From: Chamaea fasciata
Lineage: Eukaryota > Chordata > Aves > Passeriformes > Sylviidae
NCBI GenBank assembly: GCA_029207755.1
Contig: JARCOQ010000006.1
Span: forward strand, 4,380,846 to 4,444,845
DNA: 64,000 nucleotides
Reading direction: 5' to 3'
A program made the translations under genes and the position numbers. This document shows positions 35,163-49,800 of the stretch, one piece after another (within the stretch, counting starts at the first letter, position 1; each line of letters begins with the position of its first letter). A model generated the notes under the pieces. It was not told the DNA's origin. It searched no databases and saw nothing but the letters and a program-made list of their open reading frames with translations.

Positions 35163-38100
35163 GAACTATGTGTTCACATGCACTTATGCTCCACAAACTT
35201 GGCATTTTTCCCCAGTAATCATCTGCAGAAGTGTGAAAAAGGAATGGAGAACTTGTTGTCCAAAATAGGATTATTCCAGATCAATCTGCAGAGATTAATT
35301 TAACATATGGGCAATTTAAGTAGAAAGTGTAGAAGGACAAACCCGCAAATGTACATTTAATCCTCCACTGCTTTTACTTCCCCTTTTCTTTATTCAGGGT
35401 AAAAGAAATATAATTCCATCTGTCTAAACAGTACCGGCACAAATACCATAATCTTGTAACTTTAGCTACAGGAAATATTAGTTTTGTGTTGAGAATAGAG
35501 CAGAGACTGATTTGGATGTGTGTGGGAGCCCTGCCTGTGCCAGGCACACAGCCCGGCAGGCTGCCCTGGCTGTCCCGCTGAGGCGCGGAGCAGCGGGGAA
35601 TGGCTGAGCACGGCAGGCAGACTGCAGAGGTGCCAACAGGAACCACCAGCACTCCCAGCACGCGGGGAGAGGCACGGTTATACAGGAGCAGGGATCAGTC
35701 TGAAGGGCTGAGGGATCCACACGTCCTTCAGCTGAGAAAATAAAACCCCCACAGTCCTTTATAGCTCTGGATTAAGTGGGGGGTGGATCATCAATACCAG
35801 CTGAGAATGTTGGCTTGGTGATGCGGGGCTCCTGGTAGGATTAAACTGTGAGAATGTAATGCATAGAAAGCCTAATCAGCGTTCAGCCATGCACAAGCAA
35901 AAGACTTGTGCATGCAATAGGTCTAAAAGAAGGAGTGATCTGGTCAGTGTTTTATGTTTTCATTCTCCGTATTTTGTCAACTTATTTTTGAAGAATTTTC
36001 TGCCTTTCACTTACTGAGTTTTATTGATGAGGTGGTATTTGTACATGAGGATGCTGCCCTCTGGGAGTGCCCTCTGGCACTCTGAACCATAGAGGAACCA
36101 CTGCATGTGTAAAGGTGATGAGATCAAGTCATTGTTGAGCGGAAGATCCAAAATAGCTGTGCTCTTGTTGGGGATGGCAGTTCTCTCCAAAAACAGGAGT
36201 CAAAAAACCGAGTCCACTGAATATAGATACGTGACAACCTGGACAAAGACTACAATGTCTCTAAGATCAGGAGGAAAATGAGTGATTTCCAATCTTATGA
36301 CCAGGTTTCCAACACTGAAGAACGAGAAAATGCTGTGAAAAGGGAGTAGAACAGTCAAAATTTCCACCGTTTCCCTCCGCTACCATCCATTTCCATGACA
36401 CCAAACAAGAAAAGCAACAAACCTACTAAAAATATGGAAAAGATCTGATATATCTCTTCAGTGTCAATCTATTACTGTACAGGACGTTTTATCAAAGATA
36501 TCATAGATGCTGCTTAGACATGAAGATTCCTCGTGACTGCCAATGTCAAGGCACTACTCCACCAAAGTGTCCAGTATTGTACTGGAAGTGAGGAACAGCA
36601 GCTGAGTTCTTTTTTAACAGCATCAATTCTGAGCTTCTTTCATAATCTGACTTCACAGCAGTCAGATGGACATTTTTTTCCCCATCCTTCTAAAAAATAA
36701 AACAATTCCAAGTCTGAACACGCATCGACACATTTGGTACTATCATAATAATAGAAGGGAAGTGGCTGCGAGCTGAAAATGGAAGAGTTCAGGACAGAAA
36801 CAAAAACATGAACATTTGTGGGAAAGGACACCACACTCATGCTGTCAGTGTAAACTCAGATGAACGATAAACTTGGTTTCAATGGCCTTGCCGTGGTAAG
36901 TTTAAGTCAGCTGGCTCTGAAGCGGGGCTCAGGCTTATTTGAAGTGACATGAGAAAAAATTAGCGAGAGGAAGAACTGAATCTCTGGTATTGAATTTGCC
37001 TCCTTCTCTAGAGCAAAAGCTGGAGTTTTTTCCCTCCACTGGCCACAGTAAACAGCATTGCTAAAACCACAGCAGCTTTACTGGTAGCACAGAAGGAAAC
37101 TGAGAGGCAGCGTGCAAACTGCACCGTACATTATGGGAAAACGATGACAAAGACGAAACTTGTGAAAGAGCACATTCTCCTGTCAGTCTGAAAGACCTTT
37201 TTGGCTTTGCATTTTTGATTCAAATGTATCTTCTTTCTAGAGAAAAACACGTGGCAGTAGTGTGGAAAAATGACTAATGATGTCAGAGCTGGCTTGTGAA
37301 GCAGAGCTGTGTGTCTTTACAGTGAACAGGTATTAGAACAGACTTCATTTTGTCTCAGGTTCCTTCTGATACCTCCCCTTCCCCATTAAATTTCTCTATT
37401 TGTACCCCTTTTTAGAGTAACAAACACACCTGTTTTTTCTCTGCTCATATTTTTAAATTGTCCCTTAGTTCCTCTTCACCTAAAGCTTCCTACCACTAAA
37501 AGGGGAATAAGAATACTGACTTATCTCTGTAAACTGTTAAAAAAGCAGATGAAGACTCTAGGTAATGTTGCTGCAAAGGAATAGCAATTTACAATGTACT
37601 TTATCCGAGCCAGATAAACATCCTATATTTTTATTAGATGTAAATCAATAATTTGAGAAAATACTAATGTTTAATAAATGTTAAATGAAATCTGCAACAG
37701 TTTCCTGGTAATTGGACCCGTTCTGATGACTGCTTCCCTTTATTCAAGGTTTTAGAAAGGGCTCTACTGCATTCATTTGTTAATTAGGCAACAGGGATTT
37801 TTCTTCTCTTGTACTGAATTAGAAAATTCTTGTGAGATTGTGGCTTCTATGAAGATGAAGCAAATTAATTTATTAGTCTGGGGTGACGAACTTGGTAAAC
37901 TCACTGTGTGCACTTCCTTTCACTTTACTGAAAACCAAACATGTCACAGTCCCCCATTTAGATCACAAAAGAACAGAGAAAAGGAACAATTGGTAATGGG
38001 AAAATGTTTACAAACCTTACTGTAAAGTATGATTTGGACCTCTTTGTATTACAGCTTTCATACAGCTGTATTATGATGCAATAAAGATGGAAATAACTTA

Positions 38101-41100
38101 TGTTTTGAGAAGGATGTCGGTTCAACACAAGCCTATACATTACCAGAATCTGATGGTTTCCTTTCTTGAAGCCCACTGAGAACTTTTCTCCACTGAGAAC
38201 CACTACAGAAATGCTCCTGTAAATATTCAAATCCTGTTGACTAAAACGAAATAGACCTCACAGGGTTGCCTACTTGTGATGAATTTACTTTGAAGGTTTT
38301 TCACTAGTCATTTTCCTGCTGACCCCTGTAGTAACCTTCCTGTACTACTTGGTTTGTTCTTCTTGGGTGGGGTTTTTGTTTGGGTTTTTAAATGGAGAAA
38401 CGTAACCAGAAAATGGAACTGATCATGGTGTCACCTTTTTATCTTGGCCATGTGGTGTTAGAACTTTGAGCTATGGTGCCTGAATGACATGCCAAGAGCA
38501 TCCGGAGCCCTAACCTCTTAGCCAACTATCTGGGTACTCCTAGAGTAAAAATTGATAAAAACCGTATTAACTAGAGGAGTGATTTCACTTTCAGTTTCTC
38601 TCTGGTGCTGTGACTCACAGGATTTCTGAAGTAAATGGGTGCAATCCGTGATCTTTTGGTAAGAAGACTGTTTCAAACAAGATTAGATAATTATCAGCAC
38701 ACTGAAATACACTGCCTTAGGTTGAATTGTGAGACACCCAAAATAAACCCCACAAGCCCCAGCTCAATAATCAAGGATCCAGAGTAACCAAAAAACCTCA
38801 TTACTGCTCTAAACAGAGCGAGGGACTCAAATGAATATAACTTGTCACTTTATAATCTGGGTTTCTCCAGTATGTTGCATCAGTTATGTACTCTATTTGT
38901 ACAGAACCAAGACTGTACAGCGTTGTGTGTGTGTCTACGCATGCACACAAGTGTGAGCTAACAATATATAAACAGCACCTATGATATGCAATGTCTTGTC
39001 TATTTCTATATAACATTTTATAATACCAGGTAAGAAAAATTATTACTCCAGAATTCTTATATGAAAAGCTTTTTGTCTTTTAAAAACCTTGCAATTAGCC
39101 TTCGAGGAAAATCTGTATTTAAATGGAAATAACACACTGAGGCAGTAGAATCTTCTGTTCCTTGCATCAACCCCAGTGGGCATGTTAGTGCCTATGAAAG
39201 ATGTCTCAGTTTGGCGGATAAAGGGGAATACAAATTAAGAAAGATGTTTTCACAAAGATCCCAAGTTACGGAAACATAGGACTGGCATCAGCCTGGCAAA
39301 GGAATAAGAAATGAATGGTTTCTGCATGTCCTAAAAAATAACAACCTGTGAAAAGGAATGAGAAAAAAGAAAATGCTGAAAAAAATGCTGAACAAAAAGC
39401 TGAAACCCCCCCCAGAATGCTGAAAATGAGCTGTGAATTATCTCCCCATTCTTTTAAATCTTGTTTTCTGTTTGCTGCTGGTTATGGGAAAGAAGCATAA
39501 GGTGTTCCAGCTTTATCAGCCCCTGGTATTTTTCTGCAGGCATCAGGTGCATCTGAGTAAGCAGAGCTATTTTTACACGCCCAGCCATCTCACACAGTAA
39601 AGCAATCGCATAAGTGCAGAGTCATGCACAGCACCCAGGGGAACTACTCCTCTTGGTTTGCAGTGTCACACACATGGGAAAGGCACACAAACTGCATCCT
39701 ATAGATTTTCACGAGCTTGTGACGAAGTCTCAGTTTCAGAGTCTGCCCTTACCCATAACTAAAAGTTCTCAGAAATTTTCCTACGGTTGGACTAACACGG
39801 TTAAGTCCAGATTCAGTCAGATTTCTTTTCGTGGCAAGAAAATTAGAGAAAGTCCCAAGTACAGCCATGACAGCCACTTTCCTGGCTGACACATCAAGGA
39901 ACGCACTGGGGACCTCCAGAACAAGAAACGTGAGAGTCCTGAGCACTGAACCCTGATAGTGCAGACTGCAGTGCTCCAACTTCTGCTTTTGCTTGTTTGG
40001 CACATAGACTTGAGTACTCGCTGTGCCTTGTTAAACACATACAACCAGAAACAAAGCTCAGAATTATGCAAACTGAAAGAAATCAGTGCCACATTCTACA
40101 GCTCTAACCTGCCTCATTTTCCCAGGAGGTGTCTAGGAAGTGTTGTGCCATTAAATGGCCTGACTGTTGTGTGTAAATCAACATCAAACAAGAAGAGATA
40201 CTCAACTAAACATTAACATGGCCCAGAGATGAATATTTAAGTTTAATGTGTATCCAAATGGAGATGTTCTTCACAGAGGTCTGCTAAGGGGGCCTGGCAC
40301 TATTTATGCCAGGATCTGCACATGGCAGGATGTCTCTGTAAATATTCTGACCTCCCAACATAAGCTCGTTGCTGTTTGACACCACCTTCTAGAATTTTAA
40401 ATGGAAACACCCGAGGAGTGGCAGTGACAAATGTTGCTGAACCTTTCAGTAAGTACAGGCTAACCAATTTCAAACTCATGGCAAAATATCGGCTTTCAAT
40501 GGCTCCAAGTAGAGTGCAGCACTCAGACTTTAAACAAAAAAAAAAAACAACAGCAGGCACATGGCAAGTGAAATAACACTAGCTTTTCTTGGGGAAAAGA
40601 AAATAGAGCTAATGCCCTAAGGTCCTTTCTGTTATTCTGTGCTTTTAGCAGCAGTTCAGACACTGAGATAAGCAGGCTGCTTATGGAGATTTGAGGACTT
40701 ATTTCATTATGAAGTTTGTATCCTCCTGCACTCTGATCTCTGCTGTCCAGTGTGTTAATGAACTCCTGGGTGTCTTTTCAGGGTAAAACAGACACATTTT
40801 CAAGAGCACAGAAAGGGGACTATGGTGAATGGTCAGACTACACACAGGACTCAGCTAAGGTTTTTGCTCTTCTAGCTAGCCTCACTAGCAGCCTCCTATG
40901 AAGGAGGAGAGTGATGAAAAGAGGAGATTTATGTGCTTCAGGCTATTAACACAGAAGTCTGGAGGACACAAAGCAGTACTTCCGTTATTTTGGATACCTT
41001 AACCAAACAAAGGGGACAGCAAGGCAGGCAGGGGCAGCATCCTTACCCATGAAAGCCACAGTCCCCCAAGTCATTCCAGAAGCACAGTGCAGCTCCCTGG

Positions 41101-41668
41101 GCAGGAACCAGGGACTGCTAACAGCTGGGTATTTCCTAGATGAGCCCCTAGGGAGAGAGGTGAGGCAGCGGCAGGGTCAGCAAGGTCCCTGGCCACCGTC
41201 CCAGGATCCCAGTGCTGCTCAGGCAGGGACCAAGGCTGCTGGCCTGAGCTAAAAGCAGCTGCAGAGCTGCTTGGTCCACCCTTCACAGGTTACATAAGCA
41301 ATGCTGCTTGAAATTTAAAGTTAAAACTCCTTGCATAGAAACTAGGATGTGAGCCATAGGCTGGTGTGCATACGTACAGTTTTTAGGCTGGATGCTGCAT
41401 CACACAGTCTGGGAAGCAGGATAATCTGCCAGCCTGATTCCACAGGCAAAAGATGTGTGAAGGGGGCCTGTTCTCAACCATGTTTGTTGTGACCCCCATC
41501 ACTGCAAGCCTCCACAGTGTTGCTGGGATGTTTCTCCTCTCCAGTGAAGGAGCAAAAATACAGAAAAATAATATTTTTGAACAGTTAGCTTCATGTAAGC
41601 AGCAGGATGATTTCTGCATGTTAACCAACTACATCCCACTTTGGATCACCACCAGCCAAGAGTACACA
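35163..41668. other. Non-coding intergenic DNA
   Basis: Open frames are all under 100 codons and domain-free. A slightly GC-richer patch lies at 35520-35700. No mobile element could be named. Confidence 0.5.
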
Positions 41669-41905
41669 TTTCATAGAACCATGGAATTGTTTAGGTTGGA
41701 AAAGACCTTTAAGATCACTGAGTCCTACTGTTAACCCCGTATTGCCAAGTCCATCACTAAATCAGAGCTACACATCTTTTAAACACCTCCAGAGATGCTG
41801 ATTTCACCACTGCCCTGGGCAGCCCATTCCAGCACTCGATAAACCTTCTGGTAAAGATTTTTTTCCTAGTATCCAGCTTAAGCTTTCCCTGGTACAACTT
41901 GCAAC
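41669..41905 (-). mobile_element. CR1 LINE 3'-end fragment, minus orientation
   Basis: It starts with CATAGAACCATGGAATTGTT, then TAGGTTGGAAAAGACCTTTA and AAGATCACTGAGTCC. CTGGGCAGCCCATTCCAGCA and AAACCTTCTGGTAAAGA-like blocks follow. This is the reverse complement of the CR1 3' end. Truncated, with no coding capacity. Confidence 0.93.
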
Positions 41906-43480
41906 AAATACACATGCTGCAGGTAAATCCCTGTTTGCCTCCCTACTAGTTGCTACACACACGTATCTTCCCATCTTCTGCCAAAATCAAATGACGTCGT
42001 ATGGCTTTAAAAGCAATGAGGCACATGCCGGGAAAATGAAGAACATGTCTCACACAAATTTGGTATCGAGAACCATAAATGGCAGACATTTATTCAAATT
42101 ACTCAGCATCACCCTTCGGAAGTAACAGTAATAATACATTTTTGCCCCTCACCATCATATTGAGCACGCTACACTTTGAACAAAGGTATCAGTTCCCCAT
42201 TCTATCACATCTCATGTTGTATTTAGCTAAACGTATCCAGTCTGTGGGCAAGCCATAGCGGCACAGTCACTGCAAGGCTGACACTGTCAGAGGGCTGAGC
42301 AGAATTAAGGACATCATCCATTTCTACACATGGAAAAGTCTGTGTACACAAAGATAGCAGCAGAGAGGAGAGCCCTTCTCCATTATCTGCCCTCATGGAT
42401 GCCAGAGACTCCAAGTTTCTTTGTAAGACTAAAGCCACAGCATGGCAGATTTGGACCAAATCAGCACCAGGCTGACTCCTCTGACAAGGCTTCCAGCATC
42501 CGTGCATTAGTGAGGAGCAGCTCATGAGATTCCTTGGAGCACCGACCAGCTCCAGACTGTTTCAAGCTGTTTCAAGCAGCACAACAAGCAGGGACAGCAC
42601 TCCTCTGCTCCATGCAAAGGCATCTCCTCTTGCCACAGGGCAAAAGACTCTCAAACTGTTTCCCGCAGAGAATAGCCAGGAAAGTCCTTTTATCACCATG
42701 GTTCTCTCACAATGCACAGGAAGGTCAGGTTCTCAATTCCATTTGCCTCTGCCCGAGGGAATTAGAGCCGTCTTGGGCAGCAATCCCCTGTGTAGGCTGC
42801 TGCAGGAATAAATACACAGCGATCACCCCGGGGATAACAGAACTTGGAATGTCATGTGCTCTGTCAGAGCTGCAGAAAACCTGACATGACAGGTATCACA
42901 GTTCCCTTGTGGCAAAGCCATCCTGTAGCTGTTAGGGAGATCGGCTGGGAAATTTTCAAGCTGCTGCTCTGGCAGAGACTTGTTCCATTTGGTTTGTATT
43001 GCTCTGCAGGAAATGTTCATCTGAGAATATTACTGAGGTTGGAGACATTTTTAATAAAGATGGGGAAAGGAGAGGCTGGAAAATGTCTTTCATGTGTAAT
43101 CTTCTAGTATGGATTGACATTAATCCACGGGTAAACCTGGAAAAGAGACAAATTTTGTTTTCTGACTATTCTAAACATAATTTTCTCTATTAGCAGGAGT
43201 CATGAACGAATTCTGATACTATTATTATCAGACATAACATTTTGAAATCTGCCTATTCTTTTCCAAAGTGTTTTCAGTGGTTTTAGCTCAAGGATTCTGT
43301 GCTTCTTCAGCTCATAATCTTTCGATATTATATGAAACTTTGAGCAAACCTCTTGGTATCTCATTGCTTCAGATCTCCTCATTCTGAAACAGGGGAAAAA
43401 AATCCTTGCCTGATTTCATGGTATTAAATGAAAAATTCAAGAGCCGTGTAAATGCTACAAGATACCAGTGTCTTCCCCCA
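41906..43480. other. Non-coding intergenic DNA
   Basis: Short overlapping open frames without domains near 42330-42900. Nothing supportable as a gene. Confidence 0.5.
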
Positions 43481-43489
43481 CCTCTGCTC

Positions 43490-43985
43490 GGGGTAACACT
43501 CGCTGTACCCGGTGTGGTTGGCATGGAGCTAATTTTAGTACCAGCAGCCCCAACAATGTGTTTTAGATCTGAGACCAAAGCAGTGCTGATAACAGATCAG
43601 TGCTTTAGCTATTGCTGAACAGTGCTTGCACAGCCTCAAGGCCTTCCCTGCTTCTCTCTCTGCCCCCCGGGTGGGGTGGGCAGGAGGGAGAGGCCAGGCC
43701 AGGCCAGCTGCCCCACAATGACCCAAGAGATTCTCCCTGTTAGTGAACATCATAAAAACCTGGGGGTGGTGGTGGTGTGTCAAAACAAGCCATTACCCAG
43801 AGGCTGTCCGGCCATCGGCTGATGGTGGGAGGTGGTGGGTGACGCCTTTGCATCAGTTGTTTGGTTTCTTTTTCTTTTCTCTTTTACTAAACTCCCCTTA
43901 CCTCAGCACACAAGTTTTTCTTGCATTTTCCCCTCTGATTCTCTCCCCCACCCTGCTGGGGGGGATCTTACCTTCCAGCTGGGAT
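43490..43985 (+). mobile_element. Solo LTR remnant, avian ERVL-like
   Basis: The block order matches LTRs of ERVL-type elements common in songbird genomes, as I remember them. It has GGCATGGAGCTAATTTTAG, CAGTGCTGATAACAGATCAG, TATTGCTGAACAGTGCTTG, CACAGCCTCAAGGCCTTCCC and TGCTTCTC, a GGGTGGGGTGGGCAGGAG block, then TTTACTAAACTCCCCTTACC, CTCAGCACACAAGTTTTTC and GATTCTCTCCCCCACCCTGC with a G-run. No internal retroviral genes flank it and no intact partner LTR is seen, so it is best read as a decayed solo LTR. Ends are approximate. Confidence 0.7.
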
Positions 43986-46740
43986 CCACCCATCACACTC
44001 CTCTGGTACCTCTGGAAAGAAAGAATGCCCAAAGCACAGCTTTCTTCTCAACAGCTAATCAATCATTTGGCTACTCTCACTATCACACAAGTGAACTCCT
44101 TCACTCCACTTCCTTTAAGTTTACAAGAAACCCATAATTTTGCCTACAGGAAAGAACCATGAACCAAGATTTGGACTCATTATCTGGCAAATTCATAGCT
44201 TTTCTTTCATTCTGAGACACTTCCTGCATAGCTCACAGGAAATAAGAGATGAGGGCGATTATGCTTCATTTTTTTAAAAACTATTGGGTCAGCTAATGGC
44301 CACACCATCACATCAGAAATCTGATTAAAAAAAAAAAATACTACAAGGAGTTGTTTTATCTCTAAGTCCCAGTAATGATGGTGCAAATGCAATATACAGA
44401 TATAATAGAAGCAAAGTTTGTAGGGCGAGACAGATCAACTAATCTGAGGAAGCAGAGATGACCTCAAAAGGTCTTTGTTCTTTTTCCACACACAGCAGAG
44501 GATCCAACAAAAACACTTGTCCTCCAAATCTTCTCTTGTAACAACACCTCTAAATATTTTATAAGTGTAATTTCAGTAAATACAAGATTATGACAATGTT
44601 ATTATCTGCTTTCAGGGAAAAGGGAGTATTTCCAAAGCTGATTACATGAGAATTGTGACTTTGGTGGAAATCCTTGAAGTTCAAACCCACGGTTTCTGGA
44701 ACCAGTCCTTTTAAAGGTGTCTATGTGTCTGCACACCCTGAAATTGGAATGTCACCATTATACTAAATCAGTCTTACTAGCCCCTAAATGAGCCACTATG
44801 TAGAACATTACAGCATAGAGAACATTTCTTATTTTGTTTATGCAAGGCCTAACACAATAAAATTTCTCACAGCTGACTTCCAAGCATTTCAGTCAGAAAC
44901 AGGTAAGTGTGTCAGTTAAATGGTCATGATGCGTCATTCTGTTAAACCAGCTTGAAGTCAAATCTTTGAGGTTTTCTCTAAAAATTAAGTGAGGCTAAGC
45001 ACAGATTGATATGATCTTCATTTCATAGACCAAATACTTAATATTCTGCAGCCTTTTGGCCTTTAAGCCATCTACAACAATGTCCCTACTGTCAGTACCG
45101 GAAGATTCAAATGGCAAAGCCAATTAAGCTGTTACAAAATTTACTTGAGTCAAGCAGCAAACTCAAGGGAAGAGAGAGCAGAAATCAGTGTCAATCAATT
45201 CCGAAACTCACTCCATTCGATGGTGGCCTCTCTACTTGTTCAGTTAAATGTATTAGTAGCTCTCATCAGAAACTTTAATGAAAACCCTACATCTAGAATC
45301 CCCTATACTTTTTCCTCTACAGCTTCAGGCAGGAAGATAGTAAAGACTTTGCCAAACAGCCACCTACCCTAAAATGTACATTAACCCATCAATAATCATA
45401 ACATATTGCATTAATTTAATATAATTAATTGGAAAAAACATTTAATTTAGAGCTGGAAAGGTTTATTCCTGTAGACACAGGCATATTTCACTGTACCATG
45501 AGTGTAAGTTCCTTTGCCACTGGGTAACTCAGACACATTCAGCCATGAAAACAACTACAGGGTATTATCAGTAATTTTTTTTTTCAGGAATTATCACTTT
45601 CAAGAAAGACATTATTTTTTTCTTATAGTTCCATGCTTTTGTCTTCTACAATCCATACCTACTTGCATGTCCACATTGGACTAATTTATTGTGTGAAAGC
45701 TGAGAAGGTACTGGCATTCAGTATCCTCAGAAATACTATTTTTCCATGTTCAATTAATTCTGTTTGAGGGCAGAAAGTGTCAAAACGCTTGTCTGCTTCA
45801 AGCATGACCTATGACTGAGAATATGCATACTCTGGCTTATAACAAAAACACACTTGAACTAGAGCTAAAGTTTTCAGTAGCTGGTATCTGCATGGCATTA
45901 GTTCTTCACCTCAGTTTGCAAAACGCTACATTAATGATTTGAATTTAAAACTCTGCTGAAAACTGCTTTTCCCTTTCCTGGCAGGATGATTGATGGATTT
46001 TCTGCTTTATGAATGGAGCTCCAGAGGAACATAATTGTGCTGTTTCCTGCCTCTGAACTGGACACTAATCAGAATTTTAGGAAATGTTACTTCTGTAGAA
46101 GAAGAGCGAACGATATGGTAAGGACACTTCCACTTTCTTGTTATAGTTACTTAATTCTTCCCAACACTTCTTCTGTATTATAGTTCTGAAACTATTTCAC
46201 CACCTAGTTCCAAGGAAATTCTAAGAAACATCCAATGTTTCTTTTTCCTGATTTAGAATTCTAGTAGGATTGAATTCCTACTCAACTATGATTTATTTTG
46301 AGGTTCCCGATAGTCTTAGGAAATAGCCTTTCCCCATCATCCTTTTAAAAAAAATGTTTAAAACAAGACATTTAAATCAGAAATTTATCAAACCAAACCT
46401 CTAGATGTCTGTTTGCTAAAAAGAAAAAGCCAAATTCAAAAATGTTGAAACTGGTTTTGTCCTAGTGAGAATGAGTGGTCTTGATCAGAAACATCATGGA
46501 CATCACTTTAGGAAGTTTCATTACACAACATTAACATATCAAATAAAACTGCAAACAACTAGGTTTTTACCTGCAAACTTTTTGTTTCTAGTCTTGCAAG
46601 TGAATGACAAGTACTTATTCAGACTAAATAATTTTATTTTTTCCCCTCAGTTTAGCTTGAAAATTGGCTAGCCTTTGAGGTAATGTGAATAACAGAAACC
46701 AGAAAACTCACATCACTCTATATTAAGCAAAGCAGAAAAT
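43986..46740. other. Non-coding intergenic DNA
   Basis: AT-rich with short homopolymer runs. No gene or named element. Confidence 0.5.
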
Positions 46741-46744
46741 CCAT

Positions 46745-46870
46745 TTAATACATATATAATTATAATATATATGTAATTTAATATATATAAAATCTGCACA
46801 AAGTCTGTAATATGGATCATATATTAAGAGTTAGGACAGTGTTTCTTGCAACACACACACACACAAAAAA
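46745..46870. repeat. AT-rich and (AC)n simple repeats
   Basis: A tract of ATATAT-type words at about 46748-46792, followed near 46851-46865 by a short (AC)n run. Confidence 0.8.
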
Positions 46871-49800
46871 ATTGCCTGCAGTATTTCAGATCATCAGATT
46901 TAGGAAAAGGTGTCCTATCACAACCACAAGCCAACACATCCTGCACTGCTCAGCAGGAATAAATAGATGTGGACAAACCCCAAGTTTTTATCCAGAACAA
47001 ACCCAAAGAAGTAACTTGCTTGTAAGTAGGAGTGAAGTGATCTAAGCCTGTGAGGAAGGAAACAGTCTCCACTTGTTAATCACTTACATGCACCAAAGAG
47101 CTTTTTACATTCTTGTAAACAGAATCACACCTCACGAATCAGTGACATCATGATAGGGTTTTTTAAAGAACCAAGAAAACTGCTTGACCTTCCCGGATCC
47201 AGAGGCAGCAGCAGCACTGCAATAAATTCCAGTCTGCAAGGTCAACTGGTACTATCGTGCCATGGGCAGGCAAAAGAGAAACTGCAAAAGTGAGACTGTC
47301 CAGGGGAAACTAAAGCAGGGCCTGAAATGGCTCAACATTGTGGGGGGGATACAAACAGTAAGCACAGGAGGGTGAACTGCAGCAAAGACCCAAAGCATCG
47401 AGGAATAACGAAGCATAACAGAAAGCTGTTGCCTTGATATGGACACAAGTAGATCAAGGGGCTTATGAGAGATCCATACAAGTGTGTACCCAGTTTATCT
47501 ACTAACACCCGTAAGGATGAGACTGAACCACCTTAGTCCATACAAATGTGGAAGAAACATCGCTTAGGGAAAAGTGTTGGGACTGCTATGGATCTGATCA
47601 ATGTCATGGCTTTGAATGGCTCATCCTGGTTATTTCAGCCTTAGTGTGTTAAAGAACATGGGCCCTGGGACTTTGCTTTCTGCATCGAAACACTTTTGGT
47701 TTTTACATCCTCGGAAGTGCAAACCATGCCAAAAACCTCAAAAAACAAACAAACAAGAAAAAACCCCAGGGAGAATCTTACATTAGAAATAAATGGACCT
47801 CATTCTATTTCCCCTAGCTAAACTAAACATTTTCATGTGTGTAAACAGAAGACAAGACTGAAAAAGGAATGTTGTGTTCCAAGCCAGACCTCAATGCAGA
47901 GAGATGGCCTCAATATGTTCGTCATAGCAATGAGGTCATCCAGTTTTGGGAATCCTGGCAGCCCTGGGGCCAACCTCTCAGTGAGTCTGCCATTCCAGCA
48001 GTAAAACATGTTGAACGTGATATCATCAGAACATCCAGTACAGTGATGTATACAAAGGATGTTTAGTCCTGCCCGTGGAAGAAGTGTAAACATGCCTGGA
48101 GCTCATAATTATTGTTAATCCATGAGTCACAAAAGCATCAACACTTCAGTTGTTCAGCATGAAAATCAGATTTTTGGACCCACATAGAGCTCTCAGGCAG
48201 CATCTTATATAGCAGGGAGTATGTCAGATTATTTTACAGGTTATTTTCCCCCCCTTTTGCACTGCATGACCTACAGCAAAGGAAATGTAAACTTACTGCT
48301 CTTTTTCCAGCCTACAGCAGCCAGAGGATCACCTACTAATTTCTAATTAGTTCTGTTTAGCTAAATCACTACAAAGCAATTCTAAGACTTTGTAAGTGTC
48401 ATTATGCCACAATTTACCCTCCAGGACAATTAGTGGTGACTTAAGACCATGAGGCAAACCACAGCTTGATTCGCTCAATGACATCTGGAGTTCACAAGTA
48501 AAAAATACAATTTCTTGCAAATTGACCAGAGATCACTCTTTAGAAAATGCCAGAACCCCCCAATATGTTGTATAGTCTTGTCCACACAGAACTACTCTTT
48601 TAAATACAAAGACTCATAAGATTTTGACTAATGTTACAGGAATAGAGCTACTACATTTCGATGAATTATTTTTAGCCCCTCAACAAATAACTCATGCTTA
48701 AAAATGAAATTTTAAGTACATTTATGAACCCTTCATTAATCTAACCATACCATTCACCTTTCTTTCTTCCTTCCTGTTTTCCTAGGAGCAGCTTCACTTC
48801 CTTTCTGTCTCGAGGCAGTATCTAATCACTTTTGTTCATGCACTCCATGATGCACCTCACACATTACAGTAAGCTGTGATGTGCACAGAACTACTTAGTC
48901 AAAACCACTTTGTTAAGAGTTCTTTAACAAAATCTGAGGTTAATTTTTTCCCACATGGGTTTAGTATCCTGCTACACCCTGTACTGAGAAAGAGTTAAAG
49001 TGAACTTCGCCTTATATTTCGTGTTGAAACGAGTACAGTATGGAAAATCAAGTTTTTTTCTTTATATTAAGTCGTGCAGAGCATACCCGTTGTTCACACA
49101 GTACTTAACAAGCCCTCATGATTGTCCAGGCAAAAAAGGGACAAGGGTGTCACAGCTGCTTTATCAGCAAACCGCGTAACAGCGCACAAGAGGCAATCCA
49201 GGAAAAGCCAGGTACTGCGAAATGCAGCTGAAGATGTGACTCATTCTTTGGCACCAGTTTCTTTGACTGAATTCCCAGGAATTCCTCCTCGCTTCAGGAC
49301 TGACAAAAGGAAACAGTCATCTAAGGGCATTCCCAAGAACATGTGGGATCAGTTTCTTACTCAGCACTTACGCAGGTCAAATTTCCCTTAAGTCAGTGGT
49401 GTTTTCCTGGGGGAATGCTGGCTTCATCCAAGGCACTATTAATTTTTCACTAATGCTTAATTTTAATATACTAATACAATACTACAAATGTAACTGTATT
49501 ATAAAGGATTCTCCTTGGCAGCTAAATATATTCCCTGATGCTTGGTCTGAGGATATCACTGCCCCATCTGCAAACATGGGATGGCTGACTTTCCTCGTAG
49601 TTTGCTAATTAATTGGCAGGAAACCAAACATTTCTCCAGTACCAGGGCTTCATCACATGTTTCTACAAAATATTTTGACAGTCGGCAAAAGCAATCTTTC
49701 TCCAAATTATTCAGTTAGCTCTGACTGTAATACAATAATGAAAATGTAATATGAAGTCTATGTGGTTTTTTTTTTAACTTTTATTTCTAATTTATATGAA

